DNA of 64,000 nt from Paralvinella palmiformis (lineage: Eukaryota > Annelida > Polychaeta > Terebellida > Alvinellidae), in the NCBI GenBank assembly GCA_025642065.1, contig JAODUP010001159.1, forward strand, positions 79,029 through 143,028, written 5' to 3'. The position numbers and the translations under genes were made by a program. Shown here piece by piece: positions 56,518 through 64,000 of this stretch (its first letter is position 1; the number at the start of each line of letters is the position of its first letter). Under the pieces are notes generated by a model that did no database searches, was not told the DNA's origin, and was given only the letters and a program-made list of their open reading frames with translations.

Positions 56518-58550
56518 TGATCATGACAACTACTGAATACATTTAAATACAAACACATGGGGTATAAATTGATAAAGTGTTTATCTATGTACTTACGTTG
56601 GAATCAGCGAGGGCAAATAATGTTGGCATTCACACATGCTGGACATCACCTGGAATAACAATATCACCAGTCTGTTTAAAGATAGTTTGACAATATGTGA
56701 TGTTGTTACGTACAGAGCACTGCCAGTGGATATGGCTAGACATAAGTACAGCGCCGTACATTGGCTATACGCATACACACGCTGAAATTCCGTAACACCT
56801 GCGTAACACTTGCACATGCGCATGATGACGACGTTGATTTGCTTACCCAACATACTTAGAGCGCGTTTATAGCACCACTTAATCAATTTCCATAATTTAA
56901 TTAATTGTATCGCTTGTACCTCAGTAATATTATTGAATTTTAATTAATAAACCTTAAGGACAACCATATGCTTATATTGTTAAGTTGTGCTTATATTGTT
57001 TAAATTGTAGTATGGAACATTATATTGCATGATGGTGTATTCGTAGTCGTATTTTCAGTGTCACATGATCAAACGACAGGCGGCCAAGATGGCGAACAGA
57101 TACCTGTACTGTTGAGTTAGTATCTATTAAATTCGCGTGGATTAGTGTTATGATGAGGAATCTCGGGTACCAAAATGTCATGCTGAATCAATGAATGTGG
57201 GCATTATTTATTCAACGAACATAACTTTTTATTTCGTCACAACCTGTAAAAAGTCAAAATGAAACCTCGCCAAATTAGCATAGGTAGCGGTCAATCTCTC
57301 CCCAGGCACTAGAGAGCGGTATTCAAGTTACCTAGATCTAGTCGAATTGGGATCAAATGCCAGAGATGGGGTTGTTGATTAGGCTAAATATAAGAATAGT
57401 TAAGCTTATTTTCCTTTAACAAAATACTTTAACAGCTATTGTAAATGTGGTCCTTATACTTACCGATGAAAAGGTATTCGCTTTGTATTATTTCCACGCC
57501 TTATGCAACCAACGACATAACAAGAATTCACATCTACTTTCCTTTTTGCCCCCACCCGAAGTTTGGACCTATTTGCCATCGAATTGGCGGGCGTGCACGG
57601 TCTAGTTTTCTTTTGGGTCAATGCAAACTGTATATGGCTTTTAGTTTATTTAAAACAAGTCATCTTTTTTCCTACGTTTAGTAAAATTACTATTAAAATA
57701 AAATTGGTTCTCTTACCGTGTACATGCAGACAAAAGAGCACAGGTTTTAATGGCTGTATGGTTGTTACGTTGTTGCACGTGATTTCAACACATTTACCTG
57801 TGTTTTGCCGGCGTTTGTTCGATTTGGAATTACTGCGCGAAACTACATGGATCTGGCATCATAACGTCCATTAAGGAATAGAAAGGAGATAGTCGTTAAG
57901 AATAAAGGATAACCTTATGATCAGTTCGTTAGCGTCACAAGTTGAATAGAGTATGTAGATTGTAGTGTTATATTTTTCAATGAAAATATTATCTAATTAT
58001 CATAGAATGTAACTAACAATTAGATTAGCATTACACTTTATCTAAAGTAGAATTGTAGCAATTGAGGTATAACACATATTGACGGGACAGTGCTAAATGA
58101 TAAAATTATACGATCTGGCGGTAGGTTAATTTTCAGGAATTGTCTTTACTTTCACAATTATAGCACTAAAATATCGAACTGAATCAAATGAACCATCGAT
58201 CATCTTTATTCCCAATTTGAATAGCAGCCACCATATAATATTAATTAGGTATGCGATGAAACTAACAGCAGTGAGTTTTCTGTAATAGTTAGTTTACGCA
58301 CTATTGCTTAAACATTGCAAATTACTTCACTGTGATTGCATGCACTGACTATTTCGAACTATCAGTAGCGAATGGGCTTAGATAATGTATTGCTTCCACC
58401 ATCCTCCTATTCAATATTCTATATGCGTTTGCTTTCATTAAAACGATATCTTATGAATATTGAAATAAACAGTTTGAATTTGACTAAGGGAAAACGTGTC
58501 ATTAACAGTTGCATTAGGAAGTGTTCGAATGACTTTTGCATTAATATGTG
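56518..58550. other. Non-coding stretch with one promoter-like spot
   Basis: Around 57078-57098 there is a locally GC-richer segment containing ggccaagatggcgaac, close to the AAGATGGCGGC YY1-type motif seen at many housekeeping transcription starts. No matching exon is evident, so this is only a candidate. Confidence 0.3.
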
Positions 58551-58555
58551 GAATG

Positions 58556-58559
58556 TATA

Positions 58560-58592
<33 letters not shown>

Positions 58593-58615
58593 TTTTATAT
58601 ATATATATATATATT
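58556..58615. repeat. (TA)n microsatellite
   Basis: Two TA runs separated by TTTT. Confidence 0.95.
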
Positions 58616-59510
58616 TACTTATCTCATAAACAGAGATAGCACACGAAAGCGTGAGCACTTATTTCCAGTGTGGTCCCTTTTATTGAGTGTTTATCTAAAT
58701 TTCCTCCACCACCACCCACAGGGGAGTCCTACGGGAAAGTGTAGCCTAGATATCCTGAGTGTGTTCAGTACCAGGGTGCATTCCGTCCTCATGGGGTCTT
58801 TAACGTCCCCTTTTATTTTAATCAATTCCTTGTCGTAGCCAAAAGGGAGACTACGAAGAAAACCAAATTCAATTTACATGTTTTAGGCACGCTAGGCAAC
58901 ATATAGAATAATTCAGGCCAAACTTGTCTGTTGTACACTAATGCTACATATTGAACTAGCCGAATGAATAAACTAAAAAACGAAGTAGCTGAATTGCACA
59001 ATGAATTATCACCGAACGAGACCGAAACGTCGCCCTAATCTTGGGTTAATATGTGTACTATGCTTTACTTAAAACTAACAACTCATCCTCGTGCACTTAC
59101 CCTTAACGCGTAGTAAACGCTCATTCCCACCATGATACATAATGCTAAAAATTGATACCGATAAAAACACCGCAACATGGCATATGAGTTGGATAGACAT
59201 ATGAAAATCTGAAGATAATGATTAGTAGCGTTATATTCAGCTGTTCAGTGAATTATTATAAATAAATGATGTCACTTATGCGTACGCCGCTGCCATAGCA
59301 ACAGCCAATTTAACATGTATATATAATATTATTTGCATATGCAGTCCAAATTATACTACTCTAGTCTTCTGTTATACTTGAAACTTTACACTGAATCAAA
59401 AATGCTGGAATTCCGAAGATATTCAACATGCTTTAAAAGTGTCGATACTGATGTGTGAATTGGGCACCTTTAAATTAAAGGCCATTATAAACGTCATCTT
59501 TTGAAGAATT
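58616..59510. other. Non-coding, unclassified repeat-like text
   Basis: 58630-58860 (cacacgaaagcgtgagcact, ccagtgtggtccctttta, catggggtctttaacgtccc) and 59018-59040 (gagaccgaaacgtcgcc) look like fragments of mobile elements, possibly Penelope-like. No domain or second copy in the window supports this. Confidence 0.3.
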
Positions 59511-59590
59511 CTCAGTGGCGCACCTAATACAGGTGAGGTTTCAAATGCTGCCGGAAAGAAACTATGCTATATGATCAATTAACATACTAA
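59511..59590 (+). mobile_element. SINE family 2, internally deleted copy
   Basis: Shares CTCAGTGGCGCACCTA and GGAAAGAAACTATGCTATAT with 23841-24008, but the roughly 90 bp between them in that copy are lost here. Confidence 0.55.
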
Positions 59591-60575
59591 GGGAATGAAC
59601 ACCAAAGAGTAGGGACAGCAACTGAAAAAGTATGAGTCCCAGTATGGATGTTAACCCTGAGAACGAACAACACATGAAAACTAGATGAACGGAGCTCTGT
59701 GAGCTTGGGTACTAGAGAAAACATAGCAAATAGATACGAAGATTCTCGAGAAGAAAGGGTTTGAGAGGCAATGGTACAGAGTTTGAAAACGATGCAAGAT
59801 TTAACAGGAAGCGAATAAGAGATTTCAACAATAGGACAGAATGGGAAAATCGTCCTGATCGTGTGATCACCCTAGATAAGCAGTTGTGAAGATAGTATAG
59901 TTTTAGAATATTCTAGATGCGAGGTTATAAAGAAGAGAGCTGCAATAATCAAGCCTACTAGCAATGGATACTGTACCAATGGTTTTGGGGACTGAAAGAG
60001 AAATATCGCGACGAATATGTCGAAGGTCTCAAATATGGTAGAAATAGCAGCGACATATCAGAAGAAGAAAACTAGTTTCTGAAATTAAAATCGCTATCAA
60101 ATGTAACACCAAGATTATGTACAGTGTGTGATGGTGTGAAGCTATGACTATGGATGGGCGTTGGGAAGAAACGAGTAATTGAGCTTAAGTATATTCTTTG
60201 TCATACAGCCAAAGATATCACTGAGACAGTTACCTAGATGTTTAGAGAAATATCTGTGTCTGCTGTAGATAGATAGGTATACTTGGATGTCATCTGCATA
60301 TAAATGATATTCTAACTAGTGGCTGTAAATACGAGAACTTGGTGGTTTGCTATGTAAACAGTAGCCTTGGTGAACACATCAAAACAAAGGAACTACCTTT
60401 GAAAAATAGTTTCTTCATCTTATTAATTGAAACCTATTTATTAAGAATGAGCGGATCCAAGTGAGTGTTATGCCCGATATGCCATATCGAACAGGAAGGG
60501 ATTCAGTAAAACAGAATAATCAATGGTGTCAAAAGCTGCAAATAAATATAATAGTGTTACTGTTAGTGCTGTGAC
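59590..60575 (-). mobile_element. LINE family C (CR1/L2-like) RT remnant, antisense
   Basis: On the minus strand from 60550: LFAAFDTID (RT catalytic Asp block), FLFDMAYRA, then YMQMTSKYT/YADDIQVY (shifted frames near 60300), SHSFTPSHTVHNLGVTFDSD (60130), and further C-terminal text to about 59600. Heavily mutated. No poly-A or simple tail seen next to it. Confidence 0.72.
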
Positions 60576-60642
60576 CTTTCTTGTGTCAAACTATGCTCCG
60601 AAATTTGAAGACATCATTCAGCATACAAAACAATGATGCATG

Positions 60643-60801
60643 CAGTGTGTGTATGTGTGTGTGTGCGTGTCTGGGTGTGCGTGTGTTTGAGTCACTCTCT
60701 CTCTACCCCTCTCTCTCTCTCTATCTAGGAGGGTGTGGGTGTGGGTGTGTGGGGGGTGTCTTGTTGTATTTGTTTATGTGTGCGCGCGCGCGTGTGTGTG
60801 T
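60643..60801. repeat. Compound (TG)n/(CT)n/(GGGTGT)n/(CG)n low-complexity tract
   Basis: TG-rich to 60685, CT-rich to about 60725, then GGTGTGGGTGTGGG, and finally GCGCGCGCGCG at 60782-60792 in a TG context. The alternating purine-pyrimidine end could adopt Z-DNA. Confidence 0.9.
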
Positions 60802-60839
60802 CGTTTGCATTTCTGAATTTGAGTTGTCTTATTAAATGG

Positions 60840-61417
60840 TACGCAGAGAATAACTACAAATGTAATCGAATAAATTACATTTATTTATTTACAAATCTAC
60901 ATTAATCACCATATGCAAGGATTAGCAATATATTTGGTATGTGGATAGGTTAATGTTGCATTATCCCTGTCTAACTACTGCTATATTCGTATAATCATGA
61001 TACTCTATTAAATTCCATTAAACTTTTAAAGAGAACACACTTTTATAACAGTTGCCAACACGAATCCAACCATTGTATTTAAATAATATCGTAATTATTG
61101 TGAGACTTTTCAATAGCATAAATCTCTACTACATTCCAATTTTTTAAAACATGTAATATTTTTTTCTGAAGAAAGGAAATCATACAGACTTGCAAGAACA
61201 ATTTCAGAGCATAATAAATACCTGTTCGATAGGCTGGAGGATGTTACACTATTTATACAGTATAAACGCAATGATTGTAATTGATCATATTACTCAGGGA
61301 GTTACAATTGTTAGTCATATAGCAAAACATCGACCTTTAACCTTTCCAGTGTTTCTGTCATGATATATACAGTTTCTTCAATCAGCTCCGTTATGGGGAT
61401 AATCAGAATTTGTTACA
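60840..61417. other. Presumed 3' UTR / downstream region of the apolipophorin-like gene
   Basis: AT-rich, no open frame of note on either strand, no recognised repeat. Position between the stop codon and the first AATAAA pair makes 3' UTR the simplest reading. Confidence 0.35.
60879..60888 (-). promoter_or_regulatory. Candidate polyadenylation signals for the apolipophorin-like gene
   Basis: Two overlapping AATAAA hexamers on the minus strand about 530 bp downstream of the stop codon, the first clear pair after the CDS. Use is not shown by sequence alone; such hexamers are frequent in AT-rich DNA. Confidence 0.25.
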
Positions 61418-61567
61418 CTATTGTCCATCGGGTCTCTCCAGACGTCTCTTCCTCGTGGTTCTCTTTCTGCCATTTAACTGTTTCTTGGATTTCTTTGGTG
61501 TCGATTTCTTTGGTGTCGATTTCTTTGGAGAGATGTCTGTTGGATAGACAACCGACGGCTCGGATAT
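61418..61567 (-). CDS. Terminal exon with Lys/Arg-rich tail and stop codon
   Basis: Acceptor GATCTTTCAG at 61568. Phase 0, 49 codons then TAG at 61418-61420. Begins ISEPSVVYPTDI, then PKKST PKKST PKKS and ends KRRLERPDGQ; 16 of the last 36 residues are Lys or Arg. The PKKST repeats correspond to a 15-bp tandem DNA repeat of nearly three units. RKR and RKRR could be furin-like processing sites or heparin/proteoglycan-binding patches. No family match is known to me for this tail. Confidence 0.65.
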   Translation of the reverse strand: MSEPSVVYPTDISPKKSTPKKSTPKKSKKQLNGRKRTTRKRRLERPDGQ

Positions 61568-64000
61568 CTGAAAGATCATAACATAAACAAATTAATACCA
61601 GCTAATATGTCTGCATAACGAAAAACGTTAACCTTTTTCATTCCTATATAATGTTCAGTTGAAAAATACGAAATACTTTAATTCTTACATCTAGAGTGTC
61701 ATAAAATGGCGATCGTAGACCGGAGGTTTCAAAATTTGGTAGAACCTGAAATTAACAATGCAGGTGTACATTTGTATACGTGCACAATAAAAGACAGTTC
61801 GAATGTTTACTTAAAGTCATTTATCTACTTGAATTATGTTATAGCATTCAGATGACTAAGAGTTCAGTGAAACTTAGTATATGCTTGTATACAAAATGGA
61901 TGACAAATGGATGATAAGTGGGTATCATCCAGTATTTATGACGGTAAGTACTCACGTCGTAGATGGGATTTGGACGGACGCAGTGACGACAGTCAGCTTT
62001 GCCAGCTCCGACCTCATCGGGTTTGCAGTCACATATCTGGCAATCGGATGGCTCTGCCTTATCGGCAATAACACGAACTAACACGTCCATGAATCTCTTC
62101 TGGATATACGGCCTGGTGTCGGTGTACTGTAGCGTATTGAACACAGATCCATCCGTCTCTTCGCTTAGCGCCACACAAAGGTCTTTCGGCATTAGAATCT
62201 GAGGACGGATCTCCGAGTCACCCACGAGATCTGCTGTACCAGCGTCCTTTCGCGTGTAGACGGTCTCACGATCGACTCCTAATGAAACACAACGGGATAG
62301 GTGATGAAATATAAAATGAATAGAATCCCAGTGTACCAATCAGAACCGTTTATGAAACTTATTATTATACCTTAAATATCGACATCACCTTGATTAATAA
62401 TGACTAACTAACCGAAGATGAAGGTGGTGTCGGTATTTCTTTTATTCTTGAACATGAAGTTGTATGGCATCAGAATGTGTAGGCTGATGTCTCTAAACAA
62501 AAGCAGTTGTTGTAGTTCGGAGAACGTGGCTTGTCCTTGTCTGCAAGCATCACACGGCAGGAGCAATATATTCTTCGATACTCCAACACGGAATGGCAGG
62601 TTCGTAGCGTATTTCACTGCAGCCATGGCATCATTTTTGCTTCCGGATGTAGCTTTGAAATTCGCAATACCGAGTGAGAAGGTTTTCGCAGTGGCAAATA
62701 CCTGTCCGCCTATAGTATGAATATGAGCAGCAGAGCTGATCCCTTGGCCACCGTAGCCGATAATTGAGTATCTGTTGTTCTTGAGACCCTCTCCTAACAA
62801 TATCTTCTCCAGGTTGACAACTACGTGCTTTACACTCTCCAACATTTTTTTATTGCATTCGCCGTGTTGAATGATGAACACGAAGTCCGCAGAATGTGGT
62901 ACCTCTTCAGATCTGATGGTTACGTTCTGACCTTCGGAGAAGACGCGCCCGTCCTCCAATTCACAGCGCACTGGAAATAATAAGAAGACATGTTTCGCTT
63001 TCAGTATTTGCCAATCAACAACAATTACTTACTTGCTAATACGAACATTCATGTAATAACATCATTCTTTCAACTAGTTTTTGCTTACCGCACACACTAG
63101 GGATTTTTACTGGGACTCCAACTCGTTGGCATTCACTGATATAGAAAGCTGCTGTGTTGCACGTGTCTTCTTCACGTATCACACGATCAGAGTTGATTAA
63201 CGTGTCACTGAGACACATTTTCATGAAAGGTTCTGGATTTACAACCCTGAAACATTTGCGGAATGGTGAATTTTCACTGACGAAAAACTGGGCACAAACT
63301 GGATACCCGCTTGGTTCTGGAACTACTTCATTGCCCGCTTCAACGGCGTAGTTGATTGGCTTACAACGTGCACCAAGGGACCATGAGGCAGCAAACTGGC
63401 CGGTAGCATGTAGTCTTTCTTTGTCTATGGTGGTAAAGTCATCTACCTGCTCATTATTGTATGTGCCCATTAGTCCAGCAGTCTTGCCATAATACCAGCC
63501 ACTGACTTCTACGCTGCATTGATTATGAGCCAAATCACACGCTATCGTAACGCCTCTCTTGTTGTTGACAATTATTCTATTCTGCTCACGCAGGATGGTG
63601 ATGTCGTCCAGTTCTAATGGCATTTCTACACGAGTCTTGTCCATCATGACAGTGCCGTCCATGGATATGACGATTGTCTTGTCTTTGCTCATCACAGTCA
63701 GCGACTTTCTGACTGGACGACCCCCTGTCTTCTCGTAGTTAACAATTACGCTGAATGTTCCATCGATGAAGTCTCTGGCCAATAAGTAGTTACATTCACC
63801 AGAAAATTCATAGAATCGCTTATCGAACGTCATATAGTGTTGATTTCCGCTGATGGCAGCATGAGCTGAAACAGCGACGAATCATTTATAAATACCTAAT
63901 TTAGTAAACATAACAATTACCTTACTTGATCATTTCTCGACTGAAAATTACCTAAAAGCATCTGGGGGATCAACCCAAAGTTGGGCTTGGAAGGGAAAAG
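61418..64000 (-). CDS. Apolipophorin-like large lipid transfer protein, C-terminal part (5' end beyond window)
   Basis: Spliced gene, complement of 61418-61567, 61689-61745, 61956-62278, 62413-62970, 63089-63865 and 63952->64000. All five introns are GT-AG, 86-210 bp long, and the phases agree across every junction, giving 637 residues to a TAG stop. From the visible start: a vWF type D domain (about 18-200; motifs FDKRFYEFSGEC, GWYYGKTAGLMGTYNNE), a Cys-rich segment (about 200-275), a vWA-like domain (about 302-462), a Cys-rich linker containing CQICDC (to about 569) and a basic tail (about 602-637). vWFD with FDGK/FDKR-FYEF and GLxGTxNNE motifs is typical of apolipophorin and vitellogenin-type large lipid transfer proteins. 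The vWFD plus C-terminal vWA-like order favours apolipophorin, a secreted haemolymph lipid carrier. The N-terminal lipid-binding module, which would settle the family, lies outside the window. Other vWFD-containing secreted proteins are the alternative. Family assignment is inference; gene structure is seen directly. Confidence 0.85.
61479..61527 (-). repeat. 15-bp in-frame tandem repeat encoding PKKST
   Basis: On the + strand the unit gatttctttggtgtc occurs nearly three times, the second and third units identical or nearly so. Being 15 bp, changes in copy number keep the frame, so tail length may vary between individuals. Confidence 0.8.
61689..61745 (-). CDS. 57-bp micro-exon of the apolipophorin-like gene
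   Basis: Too short to stand out as an open frame. Acceptor TTAATTTCAG|G at 61746, donor GAT|GTAAGA at 61688. It is exactly 19 codons in phase 0 on both sides (VLPNFETSGLRSPFYDTLD), so it could be skipped without shifting the frame. Supported only by splice signals and phase, not by homology. Confidence 0.6.
61956..62278 (-). CDS. Exon encoding Cys-rich linker of the apolipophorin-like protein
   Basis: 323 bases, acceptor TTTCATTAG at 62279, donor GAC|GTGAGT at 61955. The reading frame enters in phase 1 and leaves in phase 0. It contains SEETDGSVFNTLQYTDTR and, near its end, CQICDC and DCRHC, probably disulfide-bonded. The open frame reads past the donor into the intron until about 61848, but the strong GTGAGT and in-phase downstream exons support splicing here. 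Confidence 0.8.
62413..62970 (-). CDS. Exon encoding a vWA-like domain
   Basis: 558 bases, acceptor TTTCCAG at 62971, donor G|GTTAGT at 62412. The alternating hydrophobic strand SADFVFIIQHGECN, then a helix-like stretch and a second strand RYSIIGYGGQG, resembles the first two strands of a vWA fold. The DxSxS metal-binding (MIDAS) motif expected after the first strand is absent (IIQHGE instead), so metal-dependent ligand binding is unlikely. Similar degenerate vWA-like regions sit at apolipophorin C-termini, as far as I know. Domain call is inference from pattern. Confidence 0.75.
63089..63865 (-). CDS. Exon encoding the vWF type D domain and following Cys-rich module
   Basis: 777 bases, acceptor TTTCAG at 63866, donor G|GTAAGC at 63088. 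It opens with HAAISGNQHYMTFDKRFYEF, a standard vWFD start, and carries FSGECNYLLARDF and AGLMGTYNNEQVDDF. The usual GLCG Cys of haemostatic vWFD is Met here, which fits lipoprotein vWFDs where this position is often not Cys. The second half (CAQFF, CFRVV, MKMC, DTCNTA, SECQR, PSVC) resembles the C8-like segment that follows vWFD in apolipophorins. Confidence 0.88.
63952..64000 (-). CDS. Exon (partial) preceding the vWFD domain
   Basis: Last 49 bases of an exon that continues past the right edge. It reads 16 codons ending in QMLL and then one base (G). The donor on the minus strand is AG|GTAATT. That G joins CT from the next exon to make an Ala codon, so the reading frame is continuous over the 86-bp intron at 63866-63951. 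Confidence 0.75.

Noticed and set aside
58630..59040. Possible Penelope-like element words (cacacgaaagcgtg, gaccgaaacgtcg)
   Set aside because: No RT or GIY-YIG text, no hammerhead core and no second copy in the window.

Overview
This is AT-rich eukaryotic (metazoan) nuclear DNA. One protein-coding gene is clearly supported: the 3' end of a large, spliced, minus-strand gene that runs off the right edge (61418-64000). Its short GT-AG introns, the decayed non-LTR retrotransposons, the tRNA-derived SINEs, the many (TA)n, (CA)n(TA)n, (AAT)n and ACTC/GAGT arrays, and the apolipophorin-like product point to an invertebrate. A mollusc, perhaps a gastropod, is my best guess from the repeat style, but this is inference and nothing in the window proves the taxon.

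Layout. 1-5 kb: a cluster of fragments of one CR1/L2-like LINE (called family A here), with 5' and 3' pieces on the + strand around an inverted internal piece. 5-21 kb: mostly non-coding sequence with microsatellites and one SINE. 21.7-25.4 kb: a 0.37-kb GAGT/GGT array, then remnants of LINE family B, a SINE and a family A copy. 25.4-35.4 kb: non-coding, with a small family A fragment and a family D LINE ending in (ATT)n. 35.6-39.6 kb: a SINE and a decayed family A copy. 42.2-45.7 kb: the best family A copy, nearly full length, with its ORF2 broken by stops, frameshifts and a deletion. 46.8-56.2 kb: more fragments, namely a near-identical duplicate of part of that copy, family E and D LINEs, another family A RT, a Tigger/pogo-like terminus, a perfect-looking inverted repeat between (TA)n tracts, a PIF/Harbinger-ISL2EU-like transposase remnant and a third SINE. 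59.5-60.6 kb: a SINE fragment and a family C LINE remnant. 61.4-64 kb: the host gene.

The host gene fragment encodes 637 C-terminal residues over six exons. In order they are a von Willebrand factor D domain with a following Cys-rich module, a von Willebrand A-like domain lacking a recognisable MIDAS metal site, a Cys-rich linker, and a short Lys/Arg-rich tail built partly from a tandem PKKST repeat. This order fits the C-terminus of apolipophorin-type large lipid transfer proteins, which carry lipid in haemolymph.

I did not find a coherent new multi-gene system. The window is a repeat-rich intergenic region next to one lipoprotein gene. The most unusual items are the protein's C-terminal architecture, the 54.4-kb inverted repeat, the G-quadruplex-prone GAGT/GGT array and the dense layering of at least five LINE lineages.
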